Shown here piece after piece: positions 24,901 to 35,447 of a stretch of 50,516 bases of DNA; position 1 is the stretch's first letter; each line of letters opens with the position of its first letter. The notes under the pieces were generated by a model. It was not told where the DNA came from and ran no database searches. It worked only from the letters and a program-made list of their open reading frames with translations. The position numbers and the translations under genes are program-made. The DNA is from Rhizaria sp. SCN 62-66 (lineage: Eukaryota > Rhizaria, unplaced): assembly GCA_001724265.1 (NCBI GenBank), contig MEDY01000290.1, forward strand, positions 1-50,516, in the 5' to 3' direction.

Positions 24901-25889
24901 GCGCCGGCGTCGGCAGCTCTGCGGGCAGCAGCAACCGTTCGCTCGCGGTCACCCAAGCCGCCTCGGCCGCACTGACTCCCGCCGCCGCCGCCGCCGCCGC
25001 CGCTGGCGCTGGCGCTGGCACTGGGAGCGCGGGCAGTGGCGGCAGCGGCGGCGCGGCTGCGCTGTCTGCGCTGGTGCAGATCGAGCATGACTGGCAGCTG
25101 CTGCTGCATCGTCTGGCCCGCGTCCTGCTCGGCCCCACCGCCGCCGCCGCCGCGCTCGCCCCCGCTGCCGGCTCGAACGGCAACGGCAACGGCGAGTTCG
25201 CGAGTACGGGCGTCGCGGTCGGCGTCCGCTGCAGGAGCGGCGTCGAGACCGTGCCCTGCTCTCTCGCGCTGGTCGTGCTGCTGGAGAGCCTGCTCGACAT
25301 CGGCAGCGGCGGCGCCAACAGCAACACGGGCAGCGGCAGCGGCAGTGCCGCCAAGGCCAGTGTCGGCGGCAGCGGCGGCGTGGCGACCGTCCACCACGGG
25401 CTGTGGACGCTGCTCACTCTGCTCCTCACCAGCGGAAACAGCAGCGGCGCCGTGAGTGGCGTGGTCGCGGCCGTTGACGCGAGCACTGTCGTGTACGCCT
25501 CGCCTGTCATCACGGGGGCCCCTGACTCGAGCGCGAGGCTCGTGCTCAGTCGCTCCGTGGCTCCCGCTGCGGCGGCTGCGATCAGCAACAGTATGGACCG
25601 CTATTTGCTGCGTTTGTACGAGACCCGCTGCGAGTGCGCCGAGGGCGAGAGCGCGTGCGAGTGCGCGACCGTCTGCATCGGCGACTGGCCGGTATCGGGC
25701 AACTTCACGGCTGCTCTCCACAGCGACAACAACAGCGCCGACGCGGGGGCTGCTGCCGCAATGTTCTCGATCAACGGCGGCAGTAGTCCGTCAGTGATGC
25801 TGAGCACTGTTGCCGATGGCTTGGCGGAGAAGGAGGCTGAGCTTTGGGTCACTATGCTCAATGATATCGTTGCTCAGCAACAGCTGTAA
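962..25889 (+). CDS. CFAP54: CFAP54-like giant ciliary central-apparatus protein
   Basis: Five exons keep one frame: 962-1084, 1187-3798, 3980-7767, 7925-14724 and 14901-25889 (TAA), giving about 8,103 residues. The first ATG in frame is at 962; the frame opens earlier only with TTG. CFAP54 is a C1d projection protein of the 9+2 cilium central pair, needed for motility. The call rests on two segments recalled from the family. One is a helical block near residues 385-460 (WAILVAETLLPL, then SKYLPLRSRLYVTAA). The other is an FN3-like strand ending near residues 2155-2200 (LLPNTAYVYAAAA, then IGQTSPRVVTALPLP across exon 2/3), matching the family's KYVFAVAAY and IGETTKP stretch. Known homologues are near 3,000 residues, so this copy is about 2.6 times longer, mostly through Ala/Ser/Asn/Gly tracts between conserved helices. 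A shorter set of genes is possible if transcripts end early, but the splice phases join all five exons. Confidence 0.8.
1085..1186 (+). other. CFAP54 intron 1 (102 nt)
   Basis: The donor is GTACGT and the acceptor tcgcag follows a T-rich tract. Splicing is phase 0 and the length is divisible by three, so retention would only add 34 residues. The T-rich composition and the GTACG donor shared with other introns here favour a real intron. Confidence 0.7.
3799..3979 (+). other. CFAP54 intron 2 (181 nt)
   Basis: The donor is GTACGA after CAG and the acceptor is tttcag. The junction completes an AGG codon (phase 2). The upstream frame ends at a TAA inside the intron, so removal is required to keep the frame. 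It contains a perfect palindrome at 3864-3907. Confidence 0.9.
3864..3907. repeat. Perfect 44-bp palindrome (21-bp arms, 2-nt centre)
   Basis: The left arm, 3864-3884, starts AGTCAGTAATAG and ends CCCGG. The right arm, 3887-3907, is its exact reverse complement; only AC at 3885-3886 separates them. It lies 65 bases after the donor and 72 before the acceptor of intron 2. As RNA it would make a near-complete duplex hairpin. No second copy was seen in the window. Confidence 0.95.
7768..7924 (+). other. CFAP54 intron 3 (157 nt)
   Basis: The donor is GTACGC and the acceptor is tccacag. The phase-1 junction forms a GGT codon and joins the two halves of the family segment that supports the CFAP54 call (YVYAAAAVSATAHGG then LFPSSTTAIGQTSP). 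The intron is AT-rich against GC-rich exons. Confidence 0.92.
9637..9690 (+). repeat. Poly-alanine coding tract, one of many in CFAP54
   Basis: A run of GCC, GCG and GCT codons encodes an uninterrupted Ala stretch. Similar tracts recur near 4675-4735, 5100-5155, 5275-5320, 11125-11165, 12965-13050, 17385-17440 and 19120-19180. The mixed synonymous Ala codons suggest tolerated or selected protein-level runs rather than recent pure trinucleotide slippage. Confidence 0.85.
14725..14900 (+). other. CFAP54 intron 4 (176 nt)
   Basis: The donor is GTACGG after CAG and the acceptor is tactcag. Phase 0. An in-frame TGA directly after the donor closes the upstream frame. The downstream exon is open from 14901 and reads into the long last exon. 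The intron is T-rich. Confidence 0.92.
24675..24690 (+). repeat. Exonic GTAAGTACCCCCTTAG element, CFAP54 copy
   Basis: A 16-base string that looks like a miniature GT-AG intron but is read through as VSTPL in a frame continuous on both sides. Near-identical relatives: GTAAGTACCCCCTCAG at 40453-40468 in CPSF1 and CTAAGTACCCCCTTA at 24027-24041. The conserved core GTAAGTAC recurs elsewhere in exons. Confidence 0.8.
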
Positions 25890-26490
25890 CACTGAAAAGC
25901 AACTTGAAGCAATCGTCGAACTCGGTATCGAGGACCTTTTTGCACATTATAAGAACAAATAACACAACATTTTGATTTATATAATAACCTACTTTGCGTT
26001 TTATATCCTTATTTTAGTTACAAAATCCATTGTATCAAAGAATACACTTTATTACCTCCCCGAAGCCAGTCTTCCTCTGTTGACACCTGTCCGCATGCGT
26101 GATCAATACAATGCTCACAAAACCTAACATGTAAAGGGGATTTAAGTTTAACAAGAAGATGAAACATTTCTTGGCTCATCTTTTACTACCACCTTTATAT
26201 TGTTATGATCGGAGTATCTGTGTTAAATTTGGCTTTGAAAATCGTATATGGGAGTAACGGACATTCTGGGTCGAAAAATGATTTTGCCAGTCGGTCCGGA
26301 CGAAGCTGCCACTGTCCAATGGTTGCAAGGGGGGGCTGACAAGGAGGCGAGATAGAGCCGCATTTCTGCCTGGTCACGACGATCGTCAAGAGCGTTGCAT
26401 ACCAACTTGTCACCTTATTCCGGCAGTATAAAAAGCTTCGCTCCCATTTCTGTGCGCTAACTGGTCCATTCTAGTCCTGTAGTCAACACA
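25890..26490. other. Gap between CFAP54 and the kinase gene
   Basis: About 600 bases of AT-rich DNA with no coding frame I can support. The left part is the presumed 3' UTR and termination region of CFAP54; no exact AATAAA was found there, only AT-rich strings around 25950-26000. The right part carries the kinase promoter: a CCAAT string near 26318 and a TATA element at 26427. Confidence 0.6.
26427..26434 (+). promoter_or_regulatory. TATA box of the kinase gene
   Basis: TATAAAAA lies 64 bases before the ATG at 26491 in a non-repetitive context. A start of transcription about 30 bases downstream would fall near 26457-26465, leaving a 5' UTR of about 30 bases. This is inferred from consensus only. 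Confidence 0.6.
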
Positions 26491-29400
26491 ATGGGTTGTG
26501 AGGCTAGCCGTGAGCGGCCCAGCGACGAAGCTCTCTGGTACGTCAATCGCTCTCTTCCGCATCTACTCCTATTGCCAGTTTTCTTATTTTGCAACATATT
26601 CCCAATCTTGTTTTACCATAGCATTGGCTTTCACTGTTTAGCACCAACAAATATCTTACGTATCATCCCGTTTCTTTTCCCCGCTTCACCCTCCTCGTCA
26701 CCCCCCTTTACAACCCTACGGTTCGTGTCCTCGCTGCCTCGCCCTGCGCCTTCCGCCTTTCCCGACGCCTCAGCTACGATGACCTCGACGACTGGGAGCC
26801 CACGCTGTACGACCCCGCGCGCGCGGAGAAGTGGTCGCACCGCATCGAATACCTGACCGACCCCGTCGCCGGCGGCGCGTCTTGCCAGATGTTTAAAGTG
26901 CGCGATAAAGGCGCAAAACCAGACGAACCAAGCCTTCTCGCGCTTAAAGTCATGGACGCCACGCAGCCGGGCATCAAGGACATGTGGCTGAACGAAGTCC
27001 GCATTCTCCGCACTCTGTCCAAGGTCGCCGCCAAGCGCAACCTGCTCGAGTTCATCGACGCCTACTCGGCCAACGACCGGTGCTACTTGCTCACCACCTT
27101 CTACGAGGGCGGCGACCTCTTCTCCGCCGTCGAGACCATGGGCGCCAACACATACACCGAGGAGCGCGCCGCCGCGATGCTGCGCGACATGTTCCGTTCT
27201 TTGCTCGCCGTGCACGAGGCCCGGTTCGCGCACCGCGATGTGAAGCCCGAGAACTTCGTGTTCGAGACCCCCGACCCCGCCTCGACGCTGCGCCTCATCG
27301 ACTTCGGCTGCTCCTTCCGCGGCAACACAGGCGCGACCTCCCCGACCGCTAGATCGCTCTCGGCCGGCGTTGGCGGCAGCAGCGGCAACGGCACCGTGTT
27401 CTTCCCGCCCGTGCCGTCGACCTCGACCGCGGCCGCGACCGCTGAGTCAGCCGCGGCGTCCTCGGCCTCGGCCTCGTGCTGGGACGCCGCCGCCGAGGCC
27501 GCCGACGCGCTGGTGCCCATTGACCGCCCCCAGTCACTGTATTACGTGGCGCCCGAGGTGATCGCGGCGGACGTGCTGCAGGATGCGCGGTACCGCTGGG
27601 GCCGCTGCAAGCACTGCAACGAGCTCTTCTACCTCAAGGACCTGGGCAAGATCCTCCGCGGCGGCGAGCGCGCCGAGGAGCGCCGGCAGAAGGCGCGCTC
27701 GCAGCGCAGGCCCACCGTTTCCTCGAACAACCCCGCCGAGGCGCTCTCGCCGCTGGCGGGGCCCCAGAGCCACGGCCCGCTGTCGCTCGGCGCGACCCCC
27801 GCGGTGTCCGCGGCCGAGGCGGCGCTGTCCCCGCTCATGTCGCCCCTCGTCTCGCCGCGCGTCGGGCCTTCGGCGGCGGCGGGCGGCGGTGCGATGCTGC
27901 CGCTGACGTCGACGCTGTGCGTGACGGGCGGGCCCCACGTCGCCGACGCACACAGCCGCTACCGCGTCAAGCACCGCCGCGCCCCGCTCGCCAGCAGCGC
28001 GGTGAGCCCCTACGGCCACCTCGGCGGCGCGGCGACGAGCGTCAACTTCAGCAACAACAGCAACAACGGCGTTATGAACAGTAACAACAGCGGGCACGGC
28101 GTCGAGTTCAAGCCCGAGCCGCTGCCCGCGCTCTCGCTCCGCGTCTCCAACAGCGGCGGCTCCGGCCACAGCAGCAGCAGCAGCAGCAGCAGTAGCAGCA
28201 GCAGCAGCAGCGGCGCTATCGGCGCTGCGCACGCCATCGCAGAGGCCCCGTCGTCGCCCCTGGCCGGCGGCGCCCGCGGCTCAATGTCCGCCAAGACGCG
28301 GTCCCGGTCCAACACGACCGTGGGCGGCAGCGAACCCCCGTCGCTGTCGTTCTCGTCGTGTATGGCGTGCGGCGGTATCGTGTGCCTGGACCGCAACATC
28401 CCCACGCAGGCGCTGTGCCGCGCCACCAAGGGCATCCACATCCTGCTGTGCCACCACGACTACCATCTGGCGGCCAACCCTGAGGCGATGGCCGCGATCC
28501 ACGCGCTCGACACGCTCAAGCCCTCGCACGCCGCGCGCGCTGTCGCCCAGGCCGACTTCACGGCCTTCAACGCGCGCACGCTCGCCTGGGTCCAGGCGCA
28601 GGCGCGTGCGTTCGCACTGCGAGAGATCGCTAGTGCTGCCGACGACGCGCTGCACTCAAACAACAACAGCAGCGGCAACGGCAACGGCAACGGCAACAAC
28701 AACAGCACTGGGAACAGCAACAACAACAGTCCTGGCGATGGCGAGGCCGCAGCGCTGCCGCAGCATGGGCTCACCACCAGCGCCAGCGCTGTCGTCACCG
28801 GCCACGGCAACGGGTCCTATGCCAACGGCAACGGCAACGGCGCGGCCGGTGACACCGATAACGTGGACCTCCTGCGGTCTTCGGTGCGGCGCATGACCGT
28901 GAGCGGCGCCTCGCCCTACCCGCGCCCGCGCTCCGCAGGCCCCCTCGACTCGGGCAACGGCAGCAGCGGCAGCGGTGGCGTTGCGGGCGCGGCGCAGAGC
29001 TCGGCCAGCAACACCGTGCTCATCACTAACAGCAGCGGCGTCACGCTCTCTAGCTACACCGTCGATGGCGGCGCGAACGGCGGCAACGGCGGCAGCGGCG
29101 CCGACTCGGGCGTGTTCACGCTGCCCTCGTGGTGGGTGCCCGCGCCGCTGCCCATCAGCAACCCCGCCGGCGTGTTTGCCGCGACGATCAAGCCGCCGCC
29201 TGCCGCGCTCCCGCCGCCGGGACTCGTCCCCGCGCCGCCGCAGCCGCTCTCGGCCGCCGCGCTCGCCGCCGCGGCCGCCGCGGCCTCGGCCGCCTCGGCG
29301 TCCGGCTCCAGCTCGCGCCGCGGCAAGAAGAGCGGCAGCGGCAACAGTGTCGACAGCAAGGCCGACGCCTCGCTCGCGGGCGGCGGCGACGCGGCCGCGG

Positions 29401-32400
29401 TCGGCGGCGACAAGGGCGTGCGTGAAGGCGGCTGGCGCGTGTGCGCGACCTGCGCCGTCGTCTACTGGTCTCCGCACCCGCTGCAGCCCGCCAACGGCAG
29501 CACCGGGCATGCGCACAACCACAACCACTCGCACGGTGACGCCGACGCGAGCGCGAGCCTGGGCTTTCTGTTCGACTCGCGCAGCGCGTTCGACCCCACG
29601 GTGCCGCTGGTGCCCGAGGTCGCGTCGTGCCCGCACGCGCTCTGGGCTGTGGGCGCACCGGTCCACCTGCCGCTGCAGCCCGCCATCACCAACGGCAACG
29701 GCAGCGGCGCTCCGGGCAGCACCGGCGCGGGCAGTGCGAGTCAGTTCGCTGCCGCGGCCGCTGCGGCCGCGTCTGCCGACGCAGAGGCCGCGGCGCAGGC
29801 GAGCGCGGACAACACCATCTCGACCTTCGTGCACTTCGGCCGCAGCCTGGTCCCGCTCGACGGCGCCGCCGCGGCCGACGCCGACGCCGAGCTGTGTCCG
29901 CCGCCGCCCGCGCAGGGCTTCTACCTCGACGCCGGCCCCTCGTTCCAGTACAACGGCGGCAACTCCAGCGGCAGCGGCGTGAATAACAACGCGACGGGCA
30001 TCGCGCTGTCTGCAATCGCCACAAACGCCACGGCCGCGGCCCACAGCAGCCTCGTCAGCGTCACGGCTAGCGCCAGCAGCACGCTCGGCGGCAACGGCGG
30101 GGCGCTGCTGAGCTCCGAGACGCCCGCGTTCACGCCCTCGCTGCCGCTGCCGATCTCGACGAGCGGTAGCGGCAGCGTGCTGGGCGATGTCGGCTCCAAC
30201 GGCGCGGCGCCGTCACCGTCGTTCGCGCTGATGTCGACCGACGCGAGCAGCAACACTGCAGGCAACAGCAACGGCATCAGCCACGGCCACGGCCACGGCC
30301 ATGGCCGCGGCGCGAGCCTCGGCGGCCCCGGGTCGCTGCACCTGACGCCGACGCCCTCGCTGGCGGCGCTGTCGACCGACGAATCGCTGACGCTGCTCGC
30401 CTCGTCGAGCTCCATCTCCACGGCGCGCATGGCGCAGCTGTCGTTCCCGCACATGCCGCTCGTGAACCCGCTCGCCACTGCGCCGCCGGGCACTGCGCCC
30501 GTGGTCCCCGTGCCCGTCCCCGCCACGCTCCCGCCGCTGACCTTCGCGCTCGCCAGCGCACAAGCCAGCGCCGCCGCCGCCGCCGCGTCGCCACGCGCCG
30601 CCGCCCGCAATGGCAATGGCAATGGCAGTGGCAGTGGCAGTGACAGTGGCGCAGTAGGTGCCGATAGCTCCGAGGCGGGCCGCAGGCTGGCGGCCGCGCA
30701 GAGGCGGCTCGACCAGTTCACTTCGGCCGCCGCCGCTGCTGCCCTCAATAACAACAACGGCAACGCAGGGAATAACCTCAACAACAACAGCAACAGCAGC
30801 AGTGGCGGTGCGAAGGCAGGGCGCTCCCCATTTGCGCCGGCGCCGCCCAGCGCGAGCCCCAGCGGCAACAACTCGCCCGCCAAGGGGGCCCTCGGCGGCG
30901 GCGGCATCACGCGCACGAACAGCAACAGCTCCAACTCGCGCGTGTGCAGCCTCCCGTTCTTCGGCGGCGGCGACAGCGACGACGACACCGACGCCGACCA
31001 GTCCGGCAGCGGCGGCCTAACTTCTGTCTCGGCCGTGCCCACGCACTCGCCCCTGCCCTGGGACGTGCACTTGGACACGGGGCGCGTGCTTACCTCGCGG
31101 CTCTGGCGCGCCAGCGACGTGTGGTCGCTGGGCGTAGTTATGTACGTGCTGCTGACTGGGCGCGCGCCATTTTTCTCGCAGGATCCCGGCCAGATCCACC
31201 AGCAGATCCTCGCCTGCTCGTGGGACGTGCCGCACGCGCTGTCACCCGCCGCGATCGACCTGCTCACGCGCGTGCTCGCGCGCGACCCGCTGGCGCGCCC
31301 CACGGCGTGGCAGGCGCTGCACCACCCCTGGCTGGCGGGCGCGCCGGGCGCCGCCTCGCGCGCGCCGCTGAGGCACGTCGCGCGCGCGCTCGTCTCGCTG
31401 CGCCGCGACACGCTGTCCGGCCACGGCCACCTGCGGCGGGCCATCGCGCGTAGCTTCGTGGCCGCGGGCGCGTACGTACCGGGCGCTTTCGACTGCGTGG
31501 CGTCGGTTCTCGAGCAGCTCGACCACGACGGAGACATGCAGCTCGCCATCGACGACGTCGCGCTCATCTTGGCTAAGTTACAGCAGGAGTACGCGCTCAT
31601 GGCGCAGGAGAAGCGCAGCAAGCTCAACGCCGCCAACAGCAACGCGCTCGTTGACGCCAGCTCTTCTCTCCAGCAACAGCAGCTTCAGTCTCAGCAGTCT
31701 CAGCAACAGCAGCAGCAGGCGCCGGTGCTGTCGTCGCTGCACCTGGAGGTCGCGCAGGAGATCATGTCGGACATGCACCTGACGCCGCAGGGCCGGATCA
31801 CGCGCGACGAGCTCAAGATCGCGCTCGCGGCCGCCACGATCGGCTCCGTGCACTCGGTGCTGGGTCCGCTCGAGACAGTCTTCACACGCCTGGACGTCGA
31901 CAAGGACGGCGCGGTGACGCCGCGCGACCTGCTACAGGCGCTGCGGCCGTACGTCGGCGCGGATGAGAGCGTGGATATGTGCCGCGCGCTCCTGCTCAGC
32001 AACACCACGGGCAAGCACGGGGGCGGCAAGGCCGGCAAGAACGGCAAGAGCGAAGGCAACGCCGAGGGCGACGACGACAACGACGACGATCAAGTCTGCG
32101 TGAGTCTGGCTGACTTTGCGCGCGCGATGATCCCGTCGTACACGCGCAGCTCGATGTTCGCGCTCTCGCTTCCCGCCACGCCCCCCTCGGGCGGCATCTC
32201 GCACGACAACTCGCCCGCGCTCTCCCCCACCAACACACAGTACGGCGTCGCCCCCGGCGTCATCGACGGCCAAAACGGCTATCACCACACTGCAGCTGTG
32301 GCGGCGCACGGCGGACAGTCGTTCAGCGAGAGCGGGTACGCGCAGTCGTACGACATGAGCGTCAGCACCATCGACGCTAGCGCTCATGCTAACGCTTATG

Positions 32401-32651
32401 CGAACTCCGGTGCGAGTGTGGACGCTGTTGCGGCGGCCAAGGCTCAGGCGCACGCGGTGGCGAAGGCTGAGGCGGATGCGCTCAAAGACAGGTTTACCGA
32501 GGCGTCGTTCGGCGACCTTGACACGGTAATCAGCCATAACAACAATAACAACAGCGCGGAGAACCCTGAGATGAAGACGGTCACGGGTGCGAACGGAGAG
32601 ATGGCTGAAGGGGCGGTTATGGTTGCGCCGTCAATGCCCGGCACGGCTTAA
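26491..32651 (+). CDS. CDPK-like kinase with split catalytic domain and EF-hands
   Basis: Two exons, 26491-26537 and 26774-32651, encode about 1,974 residues. The N-terminus MGCEAS fits N-myristoylation at Gly2 with a palmitoylatable Cys3, so it probably sits on a membrane. Kinase landmarks: ATP lysine in LALKVMD (K74), HRDVKPEN (D171), DFG (192-194) and APE (275-277). The chain then leaves the fold for about 1,165 low-complexity residues before DVWSLGVVMYVLLTG (D1464) and the C-lobe end RDPLARPTAWQALHHPWL. Downstream are EF-hand loops starting at D1599 (DHDGDMQLAIDD) and D1723 (DVDKDGAVTPRD). This is the order of calcium-dependent protein kinases. The insertion holds CKHC, CMAC and CATC pairs and a CHHDYH string, possibly metal-binding. 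It also has a Ser run, His-Gly repeats and Asn/Gly tracts. All catalytic residues are present, so I expect an active Ser/Thr kinase. The substrate is unknown. Confidence 0.88.
26538..26773 (+). other. Kinase gene intron (236 nt)
   Basis: The donor is GTACGT and the acceptor is gcctcag. The phase-2 junction forms a TGC codon and joins the acylation-signal exon to the kinase body. The intron is T- and C-rich with stops in the exon 1 frame. Confidence 0.88.
28170..28211 (+). repeat. AGC microsatellite coding poly-serine
   Basis: About 14 consecutive Ser codons, nearly all AGC with a single AGT interruption, lie inside the kinase insertion. The near-pure repeat suggests slippage and possible length variation between strains. 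Confidence 0.9.
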
Positions 32652-35447
32652 GTTGTGTCAGGCCTGACAATGGCGCGCTTGCTCTCAGCCACTCACCCCA
32701 ACGGTCGTTATCATGTTTGAATCTGCTCTTGGTTATTGGTTATTTCTTGATTTGCACCTGTTATGCCTTTCGCTTTGTTTGCGTTTTTCGTTTGTTTGCT
32801 GTTGCTAGTTTGGCTGTAGGGTCTTTTTGTTTGCTTATTCTTAGCATGTCTTTTGAATGGCTCTTTTTTGTATGTTTTTTTTGTTTGTTTTATATTTTCT
32901 TTTTTTGTGTTCAGCATCCAATCTCTTTTCGTTTTGCACTGCTTTGCGTTGCTCTGCTTTGCTTTGCTGCGGATCGGTTGTTTGCTCTAATTCTGTGTAT
33001 TTTTTTTTTCGTCTTCTACGCCATGACATTTTGTTCCTTTCTCGCTATGATGTTTCGTTCCTGCTGTCGCGGCTCTTGTTTTTGTTCCTGTGACTATTCA
33101 CAAACACCCACATGCACACATTCTTGTAGTGTTTGTGTTTGTGATATGATGACAACAGCTTTCTTGCTCCAAACATATCATAGTCTGCATATAGTCGCAC
33201 TTTAGTAGTGCTTAACATTAACATGCTGCAAGCACAGTAGTTGCCTCTGTGGTTGTTGCTGTTATCGTTGTTGCTATGTCGCTCGATGATGTGGTTGTGG
33301 CCGTGTTTCTGTCCTTGTTCCGTTTTGTACACACGTACACTTACGCTGATATTTACGTCTTTTATTCAAGAGGTACTTGCACTCACGACGCGTACGCTTA
33401 CACCGTTTACGCGTCATTTAGCTTCGGTCGTTTGACCGTTCCTCTTGTGGACGTTGTTAATTTCACTCACACTCTAGTATCTCCAGAACAACAACTTCCG
33501 CGTGAAGCAGCATCACAACCAGAACCATCACTCAAGAGGAGTACTTACGCGTGTGAGTACTTGCATAGACCTCGTGAGTCAAGTTTGTGTTGTTGCAGCA
33601 TGTTTCTAGTCACTATTATTTTAACCTTCTAAAGTGACTAGCGACAAATCTAAGCACCAGAAAGTCAATTTTAAGAGCAAGTACCGACGACTTTGGTGCT
33701 TTCAGATATTAAAATTGTCTGTTGTTGCTTCCTATTTTGTTCATGGATTTCGTGTCAATATTTACAGCCATCACTGCTTGTTGGTGTTGACCCTCTTTGT
33801 GTTTGTGCCAGTGTTTGTGTTTATGTTTGCCACTTTGATCTTGCGATGCAAGCGTCTTTAAACCAGGTCCTTTTTCCCTCTTTGCTTCACATAGTCTCGC
33901 TCGACCAATGACTGATAAGGAGCAAGGCGGGATTTTTGCGTTGCCTTGTCTCGGATTCAACTGGTGAGTCCTCAACTTCCTCCAACTCTACTTCAAAACA
34001 CCTCATTCCGTCCCTTAATGTCACGCGTATATGACATTCCGTGTTGGTGTTTATGCATTACTCCCACTCGTCCTTTCACGCTTTTCCGCTTGTTTAGTGC
34101 GCAATAACACTCTGTTCTCTGAGCAGCACGATGACGTACCTCCCTACTGTCCGTGTTTCTCTTTGATTTGCTTCAACACACCCATTTTACGTGCGTCAGT
34201 GGCCAGAGTGTTAGTGTTGTTGCTGTGACTTTTGCCTTTGTTTGTTGCTGCTGATGTTGATCCTGGTTTCTTTTTGCGCCTGCGTTCTGCTACTGCTTGT
34301 ATCACGAGTCCGCGGCTGTTATATCAATACGACGAACGTAGCAACACTTATTGTAAGTGATGCTATTAGAAAACACACGTATTGCTGTTCTTTCAGTTCC
34401 TCCCAATCACATCATCAGTACACAACAAGCTCTCTCTCACATTGACTCAGAAGACTCAATCACATTCGCACCATCGACGTCATTGCCGTCTGTCGCTGTT
34501 GATTTTCGTTGTCAGCTTGTTTTGTTTCGTTTGGTTTTTTTCTTTGTTTGGTTTATATTGGTCATTATTTTGTTTTTCTTTTTCTGCAAAACAGGATACG
34601 CCCTTGTATATCTTTTTATATTCACATCACTCCCATAAGACGCAGGTTGCAGCGAATCACACCCAGGCGCTCGCAGCTTTTTGTGACAGTCATTCAATAA
34701 CAAACAACAATAACAACATCAACATCATTGTCGGTTAGCAACACTAACTGTGGTAATAACACTTCCATGTCTCAGTCCAACAAATCTTTTAGTAACACCA
34801 TCAGTAACACTCTCACACATCTCGTTTACAGACCTTGATTTTGTTTCCTCCTTTGTAACCTCTACAACTGCCATTTGTGTAAAGATATAATTAGTATAAG
34901 TACATGACTCCCTCCCCTTTTGTTTTCAAATGTCTCTTAAGGACAGCACAATATTTACCAAAATAAGACCAATCAAAGTATTTTCACCATGTTAACATGC
35001 ACTTTTTGCAGAATTTACTAATCACCAGTAATAGTCATAGTAATAAGTTCTAACACACCAATACATATAATACATATTTACTATCGCATATATGATGTTA
35101 AGCTCTAGTCATAATTGAGCTAATCAAGTGAATGTGCACACGCACTGCAGGCAACAGCGTGTACAGATCGAGGGCTGGACGTTTTACAAAATTAACATTC
35201 ATATTTATTCAGAACGGATCACAAAAACAAAAATACTATACATCCTCGACGTTGCTAAATCGTACATGTAAGCAACACTTACTATATGAATCCTTTGTGG
35301 TCAAACAGCCTTCACAACCGTACCGTAGATCGTAACCCATCAACGCTTACATTCACAGTTCCTCAATTCTCACGCTACACCACTCTGGCCAAAACATTGA
35401 CAGATAATGCACGCTTCGAATTTAGCCTGCATCTACTAATCATGTAC
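32652..35447. other. 2.8-kb T-rich intergenic region, no supportable gene
   Basis: The + strand is strongly T-rich from about 32700 to 34650, with runs such as those at 32870-32910. Open frames here are short and give Phe/Cys/Leu-rich products that simply reflect base composition. Several polypyrimidine-CAG strings (near 33706, 34125, 34397 and 34593) look like splice acceptors, and a GTACGC donor-like string sits near 33392. A spliced noncoding transcript is therefore possible but unproven. GTACTTAC, the reverse complement of an exon-enriched motif, occurs at 33541. I see no tRNA or other RNA gene. From 34750 to 35450 the composition becomes evenly AT-rich. Confidence 0.5.
35204..35209 (-). 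terminator. Possible poly-A signal of the nitronate monooxygenase gene
   Basis: AATAAA on the - strand, about 240 bases past the stop codon of the - strand flavoprotein gene. It is the only exact match noted in that downstream stretch. A six-base match in AT-rich DNA is weak evidence. Confidence 0.35.

Noticed and set aside
32656-32669. 14-base palindrome TGTCAGGCCTGACA after the kinase stop
   Set aside because: A few 14-base palindromes are expected by chance in 50 kb, and it has no further structure.
32717-33205. 162-codon hydrophobic open frame after the kinase, and other frames to 34738
   Set aside because: It starts at a TTG. The Phe/Cys/Leu/Val-rich product is what T-rich DNA gives in any frame, and codon use does not match neighbouring genes.
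33908-33967. Short ATG frame MTDKEQGGIFALPCLGFNW as a first exon
   Set aside because: It stops after 19 codons. The possible GTGAGT donor does not fit the local consensus, and no plausible next exon was found.
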